From NCBI RefSeq assembly GCF_022539665.2, contig NC_081334.1, positions 6,852,424 through 6,916,423 on the forward strand: DNA of 64,000 nt. Direction: 5' to 3'. This DNA comes from Daphnia carinata (Eukaryota > Arthropoda > Branchiopoda > Diplostraca > Daphniidae). Each line of letters opens with the position of its first letter. Position 1 is the first letter of the stretch. A program made the translations under genes and the position numbers. A model generated the notes under the pieces. That model was not told the DNA's origin. It searched no databases and saw only the letters and a list, made by a program, of their open reading frames with translations. This document shows positions 10,554 through 22,054 of the stretch, piece by piece.

Positions 10554-13052
10554 CTAGTCCAGTGAGTAGGGTCGAAAAGACCGCGTCCTTAGAAAATACA
10601 ACCCGGAAGCACTATCGTCCAAATAACATAAAAAAAGGAGCTCATTAATAAAAAAATGTAAATAACAATGGCAATGAATAAACTTACCTGGTTGTGAGGT
10701 ATTCACCCATATAAACGCATTTCGTAGTGGAATTGGTGCCACAATTGCCGCAAGTTCCCTTCATAAATTCTTTGTACGACGAACAAGGTACTGCAGCGAA
10801 AGCGTATGGCTGGACAATCGATTCCACAAAATATTGTCTCGATCGCACATGACTGCATTTATCTATCAAATTTGCACAAGATTTCTCCATTAGGTTTTGT
10901 AACAACTACACTAATTAATGAATGTCTTTCTTACTGGTTTGAAAAGAGAAACCAATACATCCAGGCATCCGGGAGCCACCGTTGGGATAGAAATCAGCGT
11001 GACCCAAAGGCGTCTCAATGCCGACCGCATTGCTTAGGCCGACACGAGCATTTGTGTGGATGACGTCGACAAATTTGGCGTCCGATTTGGCCAACCGACG
11101 TCGAGCATTAGGCCCATCGAAGCCCGGATATGCCGGATCAAACGCTGAATCATAAACAAAATATTAAAAAAAAATAAAAGAAGACGGGGGAAAATCCGTA
11201 AATGCGGCGGCAACGGACAAAAGACATCACGACACATCGTGATCTTTTAACCGTGATAAATGCTTAAGAATCAAGAGCTATACAACTAGAAAAAAAAAAA
11301 CGTGACACAAATACGAAAGGCGGATATACTAGAACATTGGAATTGGAGTAAAAGGATTTGCGGTTGGACCGCAAGAACAGGGAAAAGAATTTCCTGAGAA
11401 GAACACACGCAAATACCGGTGATTCGCGGCAGTGTACCGACTTTGACGCTTGCTCCGGCCCATCCAGCCGCGTGAGCTCCAAGACTGAATCCTAACAAAT
11501 GAATGTAGCTGATGGGTGTTCCTTCGTTAACAAGGAAATCCACTAAGGCGGCAGCTGCTTTACCCACGTCACGGGTGTTAGTAGCGGCCGAGTTGTAAAA
11601 CGGAGCACGGGCCAGTTCACTCCAATCCACGCCAATGACGTTGTAGTCACCAACAGACAGGTAAGCTGTTGACAAGGGAGTCCATTAACATAAAAAAAGA
11701 ACAGGAAAACAAAAACAAAAATGTAACGTTCTGTATACGAAATGTGGCGGTTTACGGAAGGACAAGATATTTTTGTTTGACACAAGATGAAACGTTTTTG
11801 AAATACCGTTGCGCGTCTGGATGACAAATTCCGACACGACATCATTGGTAAATCCGTGGAAGAGAATTTTCGTATACCTGTTGGGCGAATAGGTTGACAA
11901 ACGCAAGAGACGCGACTCGCCAACGAAGAGCTCGCGGGCCACGTGTGCATTTTGTCTGTTGACGATAAGACGGAAAATTAAATATTCATCAATCGGTCAA
12001 CCATGAAAAGGTCAAGCTTGCTGCCTGCAACTTCTTTTGCTACCCAATACCCTTGACCTTCTCATTTGATCTGATAATGAGGAAGAGATCAACCATTGAG
12101 AGGGGGGAAATGCATGAAATCATTTTCTATTTCCCGTTCTTTTTATATATTTAAAAAAAATCTCAATCTGAAATTTACCTGGTCCAAAGGAAAAAGCGAA
12201 TGTTGCGTCGAGTAAGCGAGGGTCGGAGATCCATTGACGGGTCGTCCATCACAGCCGGATAGTAGACCCATCCGTCAGAGTCGGGTACGAAAAAGATGTT
12301 GGTAGCTGGATTCACTTGCCCCCGCATCGCCAAAACTATTAACAAATAAAACACGCAATTATTAAAATCATTTTGTTTTTGAAAGTGAAAACTGATAGAA
12401 GGGAAAGTAAGGCGAGTGTTTGATCATTCTGCATTGTAAATGTCTGGGTCAGGAGATCGTATCTACAATGTTGGATAATAATAATGGGAACTCTCTCGCC
12501 ATATGTGGAATGGCAACGAAAGTCTACAATATTTTGAAGTTCTCTCTGCTTTGGACATTAATGGGAAAAAAAAGGCTCGGCAGATTTTCTTGGCTGGGTC
12601 ACGGACATTAGGGCGGACCCTAGAAAATCACAACGATTTTCCTCGAATTCTATGCCACTTTCGAATCACGCTTGTTTCGTTATTTCTCTTGGATTCACGT
12701 TTCCTTCGCGACGTGAGCAATCCAGTTCGTCATTAGCATCACATCAACGACGTGAATTTGAATTTAATGGCAAATGTAGCAGCGCCCTTTTTTAATGATA
12801 AGAAAGCGGCATCGAAGTGTCGTACGGTATTTTATCTTGAGGACAAAGACTTCTGAAACCAGCAATTTAAATGACCCCCTGCCGCTTCCCCTAGATCTCA
12901 AACAAGGAGGGTTCAAAGAAGACGTTTAAAGAAGGTTTCAAGGCTGAAAAGCATCAAATTAAATGTTTGCCAAAAAAAAATGGAATAAAAGAAAACTTAC
13001 AAGTTACTTGTAATCCGGACCATATGGCCCAAATGAATCCGAGAAGAACCAT
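10554..13052 (-). CDS. Secreted pancreatic-lipase-related protein, distant paralogue
   Basis: A 343-residue lipase on the opposite strand from the array. Exons: 13001-13052, 12179-12335, 11807-11955, 11417-11665, 10953-11144, 10688-10862, 10554-10611. Signal peptide MVLLGFIWAIWSG comes from a 52-nt first exon. The N-terminal part reads FFVPDSDGWVYYP, FVGESRLLRL and TKILFHGFTND (oxyanion-hole strand). VIGVDWSELA precedes the nucleophile S180 in GFSLGAHAAGWAG; D205 is in AFDPAYPGF and H271 in KCSHVRSRQYF. Cysteines in GTCGNCGTNSTTKC follow, then a short tail ending RPYSLD. Exons 4 and 5 of the array copies are fused here (11417-11665), and the sequence is closer to typical arthropod pancreatic-triacylglycerol-lipase-like genes than to the array. 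Regulation: a palindrome of two hypoxia-element cores lies about 390 bp upstream. Confidence 0.88.
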
Positions 13053-13088
13053 TCACAAGGACAGCGAAGAAGCGCCAATACACAGGTG

Positions 13089-13109
13089 CACACACACACA
13101 CACACACAC
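13089..13109 (+). repeat. (CA)n microsatellite
   Basis: About ten CA dinucleotide repeats in the probable 5' leader or promoter of the minus-strand lipase. Confidence 0.85.
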
Positions 13110-13438
13110 CCCTGAAAGCCGTCGAATAATCCGATACATATATGCAAAAGAATGAGAAGGCGTCCTTATCTTTCGGGTAAATGAAAGAGTGGAGGGCATC
13201 AACCAGATGAACCGGTGAGCTTCCCTCTCTTCCTATTAATTTTCTTCAGCTGTTCTTATCCACGGCCATCGAGGACCACTGTCCAGACGAGACTGAACAC
13301 GGACAAGGCCCCGCTTTTTTCTCCGTACCATTAACTATAAAGTAGCCGTGGCCTCAGGTGGGCATGCCTCCACACTAGCGGCTCTTCTCTCCCTTTCTTT
13401 CCCTCGTCCTTCCAACCAGAACTCACTCGGCACCTACC

Positions 13439-13466
13439 TTACGTGCCGGTTTTTAACGGCACGTAA
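13439..13466. promoter_or_regulatory. Inverted pair of hypoxia-response-element-like cores
   Basis: TTACGTGCCG (13439-13448) and its exact reverse complement CGGCACGTAA (13457-13466) flank an 8-nt spacer. Each arm contains ACGTG, the core bound by HIF and other bHLH-PAS dimers. The site is about 390 bp upstream of the minus-strand lipase ATG. A role in that promoter is inference. Confidence 0.4.
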
Positions 13467-14366
13467 TCAAGAGGGAGAAAAAAAAATTATCGAACTCATA
13501 AAAAAAGATTACCACCCGTTATCAGTAAAACGTGACGGCCTACACGTCCTACAGTTACATCGTAATTCAGATTAACAGAAATTTAAGCTGTCAAAAATAG
13601 ATAATAATGAAATTCGATGTTCCTCCAACAGCCTGGCTTCCCCTCCTTCTCGAAATCATAAGTCATCTTGTCACGGTCTTACGCACAGCGTTCCAAAATG
13701 GCATGCAACCGTGCACCTTAGTAGTAAGCAAAAGAAAAAAATAAACTTACTTTGCGAACGGGTTTGGCGTCATATGCGATTGTAAGAAATGCGTTCAAAA
13801 ACCATCTGTCTGGGGGTCGGATAAGAAAGAAAAAAGAGTAAGAGAGGAAGGCCAGAACAAACGAGCAAAATGGGAAATAACTGTGTCTTTTTTTTTGTCA
13901 ATAACGGTCCAATCGAAAAAGAACCGCCTTTTTTCTGGGTCTTAAATTCGAGCAAGTTGTGAGTCTCGAAATCGAGACCCTTTGACAAGTGTCTGGGAGG
14001 ATGCCACAATCTGAAAGATAAGAACCATAGAGGTCAAGGTTGAATTATTTGACCCAATGTGATATATTTTGAAATGAATATAACAATCGTTTGTTCTATG
14101 CGAAACATACTTGATTTCTATTACAGAAGCTAGGTTCGGAAGGCCAAGAAAGAATCATAACACGTGTTTTCTTGTTTTGCGTTCTATAGTAGATTTAAAG
14201 TAGTGTAGAAACATTAAAATTTTTTTGCAGGGAACAAAATTACCTTCAAAAATTGTCCTACACATAGTAATACAGAATTTGCATTTTCTTTCCTGCTCAC
14301 AAAAAAGAACTGTACAGGAACGTTGTTTACGTCGCGGAAAAATACCTTACTACGCCCGCAATCATT

Positions 14367-15730
14367 TCAAATTGTTTCCGATTGGATATCATATTTTAAA
14401 TTTCTCTGGCGGATGCGATCGCGATGTAACGGATCTAGGATAGGAGTTAGGATGGCAGCAGTAGAGTCGATTCTTTCCCGGAATCGGTCTGCATCGCGGG
14501 CAAACCGTTCCCAATCGCCTCTACGGGCAGCGCGATGAGCGTGAGTCCAGGTCAGCATCGGACGCACACGAGTAAGTTGATGGTCGGCAGGGAAATGAAC
14601 CTATTGATTAAAGCGGAAACAAAAACGAACGGAATAATAAGGCAAAACTGACCGATTAATCAGTTTACCTGCTTAGACGGCGTCTTTTTTCGAATTCCGT
14701 CAATTTGGTCGACATCTGCAGACATTTGCTGGTTCCATCTGCTGTTGGCATCGTGAATGCGCTCCTCCGCCAATTTGCGTTCTCTGGCTTCTTCTTCCTC
14801 GTCGACAAAATACCCGTGACCACAAGAAATCAACACACCATCACTCTCATCGCTATCGTAGTCGTCTAAGGCAGCGGCTGGAGTCGGGGGCGTCCGACTA
14901 ACGGGTGACGATATGGGAGACAGTGAGTCACCATTCCATTTAAAGTCACTAATAACTTCGCCGTTTTCGCTTTGGAAATCTTCAACGTCGTCCCAGTCCG
15001 AAGTAGAGTCGTCTGCGTCATCGCTGTCACTAACACAAACAACGATGTTGCTCAGCCACGGGTTAGAGAAGAGCACATCTCGATTTTCTTCTGGATTAAC
15101 ACTTGCCCAGCTAGTATCCGAGCTTTCGCTCGCTGTCCGACAAGGGCTAAGTTTGTTTTCTGGAGGCGTAGGTTTTATAGGTGGCGAAATGGGTAAAATT
15201 GTTTGTTGCGTCACTGCGGGGGAGGATATCACTACGCTGGGAGCGAGAATTTCACTGTTGATTGCTGTTACCACTCTGGGACAACTTTTAGGAGCTGGCA
15301 TAGGCCTTTTCCGCCAATTTCCTTCATCATATGTTTTCCTCTGAGTAGGAATGGGTGTTAAAGACGTCACTGTAGCAAATATATGTCCAAGCAGATCTGA
15401 ATAGTTAACTGACCCATTTTTGTCACAAATTTTACTGCCCACATAACCGCCCACTAGAAAGCGTGGTGGCTGAAAAAACTTGGTGCCTGGAAATTGTTCT
15501 ATCTCCTTTTTTATCTGGATTGGATAGTTGTCCAACATAACACAGTTGCTGGCAGACGGCATACTGGTCATCTTATTGAAGGGTATCAAGTCACTCGATG
15601 CAGGTGTTCTGTAACAATCTTCAGACCCTCTAATGTAACCCATCATCTGAAAACAAATTTAAGGAAAACATAAGTTCAGACAAAATAAGGAATTTGGTAA
15701 TTAGAAACCACTTACTGATTTAACAGACAT
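14367..15730 (-). CDS. PPP1R15: PPP1R15-like protein phosphatase 1 regulatory subunit (GADD34/CReP family)
   Basis: A 408-residue regulatory subunit that recruits protein phosphatase 1 to eIF2-alpha, reversing the stress-induced block of translation. Exons: 15716-15730 (only five codons, MSVKS), 14669-15646 and 14367-14600. Most of the protein is disordered and acidic, with clusters such as SDSDDADDSTSDWDDVEDF. The diagnostic part is C-terminal: the PP1-docking RVxF motif KQVHF, split by the last intron between Q and V, followed by a block with RRGDWERFARDADRFRERI. This block matches the GADD34/CReP core (RQGPWEQLARDRSRFARRI in mammals). Vertebrates have two such genes and insects usually one. 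A 65-codon upstream frame overlaps the start, and a TGACGTCA site lies about 430 bp upstream, both consistent with integrated-stress-response control. Neighbouring KIF3A lies upstream on the same strand. Confidence 0.85.
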
Positions 15731-15917
15731 TGCTGCTTTGCTTCAAGATGTTTTGCTTCTCAGAATGCCACGGTTCTTCTGTAACAGATAAACAAGCGAA
15801 TAGGGTTCTATGTTGTGAGTAATGACCAAAATGGCCACAATGACAGTTGGTAAATGCAGCCAATTTAGGGTTCTTGTTCGGTAGAATTAAACGTGAATTT
15901 TTCAGTGATATACCCAT
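15720..15917 (-). promoter_or_regulatory. Upstream ORF overlapping the PPP1R15 start codon
   Basis: An ATG at 15917 (context GGAATGG, purine at -3 and G at +4) opens a 65-codon frame beginning MGISLKNSRL. It ends at 15720, so its stop overlaps the PPP1R15 start (15728-15730) in a different frame. If the transcript begins upstream of 15917, ribosomes would normally terminate just past the main start. Whether the leader extends that far is unknown. Confidence 0.45.
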
Positions 15918-16679
15918 TCCTTTACTTTTGAAAAGGCGAATGAGAAACGTTTGAACTCGCAACACTTTCTCGATTAATCCGTTGTTAAGATGACGGCCGA
16001 GTAATCAAAACTTTACTGGACTAAAAAGAATCAAAGTGAAAAAACAAAGTAAATTCTACGCAACGTGCTCGTTCTGTGCTATGTGAATCCTTGAAAGCCA
16101 GCTATAGAATGTCGGCCATAATGGAAGCAAAAGCTTGATAGAGGTTGCTGTTTAGCACCCATGACGTCAACCAACATTGCATAAGCCAACTGCTGATTGG
16201 TTGACTGCCAATACAGTTCAAACGAGATATTTCCTTTCAAATTCATACGTAAGTCGTACACAATATTATGCAACAATTTTAACAGTCATGTTAGTCGAAC
16301 TGATGTAACCATTCTTCGTCACTGCGTCGTTGGAAATCTACTTTAATTAAGAATTCCTCTGCCAATTGGACGCTTCCAGCAACATCCTTGTTATCACAAT
16401 GACTGTTGCTTTTGATAAGCGCGATAGACAAAAATGAGTGTTGTGACAGGTGGCGAGACCTGTAATATATTGTTTTACTTTCAGCCACCGTGTAAACAAA
16501 TGATGGCCTTGCACTTCATCAAAAAGCTGTCACTTAAAGCAGAATAGATTGCTTTACCACACATTTAGGAATTAAATCCTTTTTATTTAGGTGGTTGGGG
16601 CATCCAAAAGTTGGAATTATTAAATTATACAATGGTACGTTTACGTGCGTTTGTTGACTAGGGAGTATTCCGTTGAAGT
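15918..16679. other. KIF3A 3' flank and PPP1R15 promoter
   Basis: A minus-strand AATAAA near 16580 can serve KIF3A. Below it, two minus-strand open frames without good starts (16291-16528 ending DEEWLHQFD, and 16079-16276) do not match anything I know and cannot be joined by a clear intron. A TGACGTCA palindrome lies at 16162-16169. Confidence 0.45.
16162..16169. promoter_or_regulatory. CRE/ATF palindrome TGACGTCA upstream of PPP1R15
   Basis: A perfect 8-bp CRE lies 432 bp upstream of the PPP1R15 ATG. CREB/ATF-family factors bind this sequence and mammalian GADD34 is ATF-controlled, so a regulatory role is plausible but inferred. Confidence 0.4.
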
Positions 16680-19467
16680 TTACTTTGTTCTAAAAATAAA
16701 AAAGAATAGGCGTGGTTTTTAGTCACGTAGAAACCTAAATTCAAGTGTCCCATACCGTTGAGCTGAGGGAGCTCGCCCCCCTTTGCTTGTAAGACGAGCA
16801 CTGGTTGCCGATCGCGATTTCATTTTCGCTGATTTTGGTCGCACGGGATCAGATAAACCAATGATGTCATCATAGGAGAGATACACGTAGCTAAGATCCA
16901 GTTCGGGCCTCTGTGAACAGGAAATTCGTTACGTGAAGCCAGATCCAATTAAATAGCTGGTGAATAACAATATGAATGGCGTACGTATGTAGAACGAGCA
17001 GAGCGGCGTGGAGAATTGTACTGATTAATGTTATTGCCAGCGTAAGCCACGCCTCTCAGCTGCCATTCACCGTACTCCTCACTCCAGTTCACATGTTGCT
17101 CGATGATTTGCTTTTGAGAGATAAAACATTATTTAAATTTTCCGGTAATAATAAATAACATACCTGATAAGGAGCCGGAATGTATTGATCGACGATCAAA
17201 GTAGACAGCTTCAATTCTTTAGAAAGCTGACGCACACCTTCGAGTAGCTGTTCCATTTGCGTTTGATGTTCTTGTCGCATGTCTTCGATTTCGCTCTTGG
17301 ACGAATGCAGCAACGTCCAAACTTTGCGAAGCTTGCGCGTCTTACCTTGTACTTCTTCCTGCAACGAGCTATAACGTTCTTCCATGTCAATGCGCTCGGC
17401 TTCTTTCTCTTGCAGCTGCTGACGTAATAAATCTTCTTTGGCCTTTCGTATTTCCAATTCTTTTCTCGCCTCTTCCAGCAGACTAGCTTGTTGTTCCACT
17501 CGATCCAGTAGATTTTCACCTCCTACGATGACTTTGCTCTCCAATGAAGCTAATTTTTGTCTGAGACGCATTTCCTCTTCCCTGTTGATACAAAAAGTAA
17601 ATAAACTTGAAATAAAAAGCTATTACATTCATAACTTACGCTGCAGTTTGGAGTTCTTTTTCCTGTTCCGCCAATGTTTGCGCTACTTGCTTACGCTCTT
17701 CTTCTGCCAGTTGGCTGCTTTCCATCACCAATCGTCGCTCTTCATCAATTTTTGCCTAAAAATAGTTGATAGTAGTTGGTTTATGTACTGTGTGAGATAC
17801 GATATCGATTGCAAAAACACCTTAACGGCTGCTCTTTCACTCTCTGTTCGGGGTTTCCGCTTCTTGTCTTTGCGCAGTTCGTAGTTTTCGTCGCCACTTT
17901 CATCAGAACTAGCACTGCCCACTTTAAAGATGCAAAGAAAATAAAAACGAATCGATTATCGGCATTTTTCTTTTAGAAATATTTTTGATAAACCTTCTTC
18001 CAACTGACGGCGAAGCTCCTCGATCTCCCTCTGAAATTGTTTGAGCAACGCATCTTTTGGATCTTCGTTGATACGGGCTTTGTTTCGAATATTTTTGGCC
18101 CGGCTTGCATAACGAAGTGTGTTCAAAGTTTCATCATAGTTGAAAGACGCCGGTCCGACATTGGCACACTAAAAACGTTTTCACAATGATTAAGCATTTC
18201 GTTAACTAATTACACGAAAGAGCAAGGGAAAACAACGGGGCTACCATAAGCGTTTTGGCGTTGCCACCGAGAGAATCTTGTAACAGCCTAGTCAATTTCG
18301 AATTACGGTATGGAACGTGTGAAGCCTTGCCGTCAGCCAAAGACGAAATTACGTTTCCGAGTGTGGAAAGGGACCAATTGATCTTGGAAGCCTCTCGCAG
18401 ACGGAGGCCTGATGCACCACTCTTTGTTTGTCTTTCACTTCCAGCCAAATCCACCTGTTTTCAGTTGCAAAATGAGAAATTGAATCGTGCCATAAAACAA
18501 TTTCATAGAGAAGATATATTGGATCGTACTAGATTGAGTCGCCCAACATGAAGAGTACTGTTTCCATCGATTGCTTTTTCACTGCATTCGACTGCAACAG
18601 TGAAAATGGCGTGAGAACGTGAAGAATGGATGTTCATCTGCGTAGCACCTACTGAGCCTATTTATTGAATAAGAATTAATCTTATTTCTGGATCGGAACA
18701 ATTTGGGAAACGATTTTACGATTCTTATTGCCCATCGTCATAATTCGTTCCATGTCTTCTGCGTTGTTCACAACATACGTCGACAGGTCTTTGACATACA
18801 CGCCAACGTCGGGTCGCTCTTTGATTTCCAGGTGAACACTTTGATTCTTACTAAGCAAATCTCTGACTTCTTCGTTGTAGATTTCCAAATAAGAGACACG
18901 AACCAAGAACCTAAAAAAGAAAACCGATGGTAGGCAATGTCATTTGAGCTTGTCTGCAGCAATACTTTTTTCTCTCTGATTCTTTAGCAATATGACCAAA
19001 TATGTGTGCAAAAGAATTTGGAATGATTCCTCTCAATTCAGGGGCCTGAGGATTGCCTTCCATTGTGAAAGTCTTTCCTGTTCCTGTTTGTCCATACGCA
19101 AAGATGGTACCGTTGTAGCCCTCCAAGACATTCTGGACTATAGGCCGGGCTGCTTGGTTGTAGACTTCCATCTGTAAGAAATACCAGGGCTGATGCAACA
19201 ATATGGGAGACATTCTTGACTTGTGAGTCATCATACCTGAGACGATTCTTGATCAAACACAGAGTCGAACACAAAGCTTCTATCCACATTGCTGTACGAT
19301 TGGTTAGCGCTATTGCCACTATTTGGCTGTTGCCGGAGAATGATACTATTATTGACTGAATCAACTTTGACAACATTTTTGTAACCGGCAGTTTTCTCCG
19401 ATTCGCTAAGTGGTCTGACTCTTACGACAACTTTGACGTTTTCAGATCTAGGGCTGGTGTCGGTCAT
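16680..19467 (-). CDS. KIF3A: Kinesin-2 motor subunit KIF3A (Klp64D orthologue)
   Basis: A 675-residue plus-end microtubule motor; kinesin-2 KIF3A pairs with KIF3B and KAP3 for anterograde intraflagellar and axonal transport. Twelve exons: 19237-19467, 18966-19171, 18720-18910, 18530-18657, 18245-18454, 17994-18168, 17821-17921, 17640-17755, 17164-17581, 17022-17110, 16756-16908, 16680-16689. The total of 676 codons including stop compares with about 677-700 residues in the family. The motor domain (about 10-350) has P-loop GQTGTGKT at 104-111, switch [10 protein letters not shown] and switch [22 protein letters not shown] and [16 protein letters not shown] identify KIF3A rather than KIF3B. 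A coiled coil follows to about residue 590, then the KIF3A-type tail block [16 protein letters not shown] and a basic C-terminus. The last coding exon contributes only 10 nt. [10 protein letters not shown] has Trp where most kinesins have Leu. Confidence 0.95.
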
Positions 19468-20162
19468 GTTGAATATAAAAACAAGCTACTAGATCTCGCA
19501 GGGGGACGAAGCTTGAGATCACTATCCACCCTTATAACCACTTCCAATCAGTCCCGAACCCCATGTTTCTCTTTCCACGTTCTGGCAGAATTAAAATTAA
19601 TCGATACTGTTTTGACATGCGTCCGTTATTGTCATGGAGACGAAAGTTCGCCGTAGCAATCACGGTCCGTGTCGCCATCTTACGACAACCATTTGTAGTA
19701 CTCCCGAGAAGAACGTTCCAAGACCGATAATGTAACTCAGCAACATCGGAGATCCTTCTATATTCAAAGAAAGAATGAAAATCATTAACAGTCAACCTTG
19801 AAGTCTATAAAGCAACGCATCCACCATTACAATCTGATAAAATTAAATTCCCTTCAACGACTGCAATCGAACGTAGAATAAACATTTGAGTATCGCGGGA
19901 ATCCCGTTGAATGAACATGGGAGGCAAACGGGATATCGCTTATTGCTTTGCCAAAGGGGTTGGATGCAGAGCATGTTGGAGGTTATGTCAACACAATAAA
20001 TGCAGCCAAACTGTAATAAGCTTCTCTCGATAGGAGACCGAGCGCATCTCGAACGGAAGGAAGTTATAGCAGCCCTTGATTGGTTAGAGTCCCGTTGTCC
20101 GTTCCCTCCCCTCTATAGTGATGAATAGGAAAACGACGTGCAATCGCGTATATCTAAAAGGA

Positions 20163-20180
20163 ACACACACACACACACAC
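20163..20180 (+). repeat. (AC)n microsatellite
   Basis: Nine AC repeats, with a GT-rich stretch about 20 bp further on that could pair with it. Confidence 0.8.
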
Positions 20181-20785
20181 GACATCGTTTGGCATCGACT
20201 CTGTGTGTGTATGTGTCCCTTACTACTTCATTATTGACTCGTATGTAATAAAGCTCTGTCCGTCTGTACTTTATCATCTCCCCACATTGCGCGCACATAT
20301 TGGATCCTCTTTCTTTTTTTATATTCTTGTTGCCCTAGTTGCGCCTTCTGAATCCTGTTCACCAGGTGACTAGCGTTACCCAGGCACCGTTTATGAGCTG
20401 GAAAACGTTTTGATCGAAGAAGAAAGAAAAGATCCAAACTTTTCTTTTTCCCCCCAACCCAAAGTCCCGATCGAGAGAGAGAAAAATGTGCATTGAAAAA
20501 TGGTAAGAGGAGACACATCACATAGAGGAGGGGGGACAGAATAGCTGCCAAAAGCAGGCACAGGGATTCACGGTCGACCAACAGTCGAAGCTGTACATCA
20601 AAGGAGGATGTATACATCAGAGCAATATAGATCGGTTAGACACGCGTGAATGCAGCCACTCTAGTAACTCTTACCGCTCAGCCATCTACACATATTGCCT
20701 CTTTAGCCCTTCCATCTTTGCACTTTTCGGCAGACGTACAACATTTCACGTGAAATGCGTACACGTCTAAAGTGAGAGAGAATAC

Positions 20786-20786
<1 letters not shown>

Positions 20787-20823
<37 letters not shown>
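20787..20823 (+). repeat. Poly-A run of about 37 bases
   Basis: Uninterrupted A run, the longest homopolymer in the window; its exact length may be an assembly artefact. Confidence 0.8.
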
Positions 20824-20825
<2 letters not shown>

Positions 20826-22012
20826 AAGAAGAGAAAATAATTTGAATAATTTCTCCAGTCAATTTCGAATTTGGCCACACCCACATTTTTTAAAGGCCGA
20901 TATTATTTTCCATTCTTCTCTTTGTTGCGAAAAAAGCTGCGCAATGTGCCATCATCGGGAAAAGATCTGTTATGTTCTACTCGATGCGCGTGTTAGCGTG
21001 TATAATCGTCGGCGGGAGGCTCTTTCTCCTGTCTACCACCCTCCCCGAGCTCCAAATCTTTTTCATCTTGACATTTTTTTTTCCACCCCTTTTTCTTTGC
21101 TGCTCGTCTGAACGAGTCATCAAGTTGTCCCGATGTAGAGGAGACAAGGAGTTAGAGATAAATAAAGAGAATCTTGTCTGAGAAACAGCCATGGAAAGAA
21201 AGGGGGCGGATAGAGAAAATAAAAATAAAAAAAAATAAGAAAACGTAAGAAGAGAAGGCCAATTCTTCTTCGTAGTCTATCCACCAGTTATATATATTGA
21301 AGAAAACGACGAAGAAAAAATAAAGCCGATCGATTGTGTTCTTCCTTTGCCTTCCCCCTTAGTACTTGTTTGTGTACGTAGACGACGGTGGGGAGGGACG
21401 TTGGAGAGCTGTCAGCAAATATTCGAGGGAAAGCACGAAAAAAAAAACGAGTTTGAGATGGGCGCGACGCGATTTTCGAACTGCTGGCGAGAGCAAACAA
21501 TAGAAGACGAGGATTGGCAAAGAACGAAATAAAGCTGAGATTTCATCGCTGTTGATCACCCGAACGAAGCGCCGCTCTTGTCAATATTGAAACTAAAGAC
21601 AACGGTTTCTTTCGAATTCGAATTTCTCTGTGGAACGGGTGTGCGAGTTATACGCAACCATCTACAATCCGTTCTTCCTATGGGTATGTACTAGAGTTCA
21701 TCACAGTAATACTAGATAGTCCTCTCTTCCCATCCGTGTAAGGCCGTATCCCTTGCAGGGCTTTCGGACGATGTGCCGTCTCCAAAGCGACACAATTCGA
21801 ACTGTAGAAAAGCTCAGCTAAGAGATCCTTTTCCCTTTTTCCTTTTTTTTTTTTTCATCTTTTGGCAACGATTTTTATTCACACGCAGCGAAAAACAAGG
21901 GAGATTCGACAAGAAAGGAAGAATGAAATCTTGTCTAACTCAACTGTGTCTTGCTCAATCGTTGTCTCTATGCCGCGGAATAACGTGACCCACGTGCAGA
22001 AACTATAAAGAC

Positions 22013-22016
<4 letters not shown>

Positions 22017-22051
<35 letters not shown>
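22017..22051 (+). repeat. (AG)n microsatellite
   Basis: About 17 AG repeats, which on the complementary strand form a CT tract similar to GAGA-factor sites. Confidence 0.85.

Positions 22052-22054
<3 letters not shown>

Larger units (their letters stand above)
13053..14366. other. Promoter region of the minus-strand lipase and 3' flank of PPP1R15
   Basis: It contains a CA microsatellite (13089-13109) just upstream of the lipase start, the inverted TTACGTGCCG pair (13439-13466), and below 14366 the presumed 3' UTR of PPP1R15. Open frames here are short and show no recognisable domain. Confidence 0.55.

Noticed and set aside
10248-10648. Lys/Arg-rich frames downstream of the lipase array
   Set aside because: A-rich 3' flanking DNA; the real terminal exon of the minus-strand lipase overlaps the right end.
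12420-12736. Two plus-strand frames inside intron 1 of the minus-strand lipase
   Set aside because: No domain, no splice context and frequent stops in flanking sequence.
16079-16528. Two minus-strand frames between KIF3A and PPP1R15
   Set aside because: No ATG start for the first, no intron joining them, and the stretch lies where a promoter is expected.
20678-20884. Minus-strand frame with a long poly-Phe segment
   Set aside because: Produced by the poly-A run at 20787-20823; no domain or splice context.
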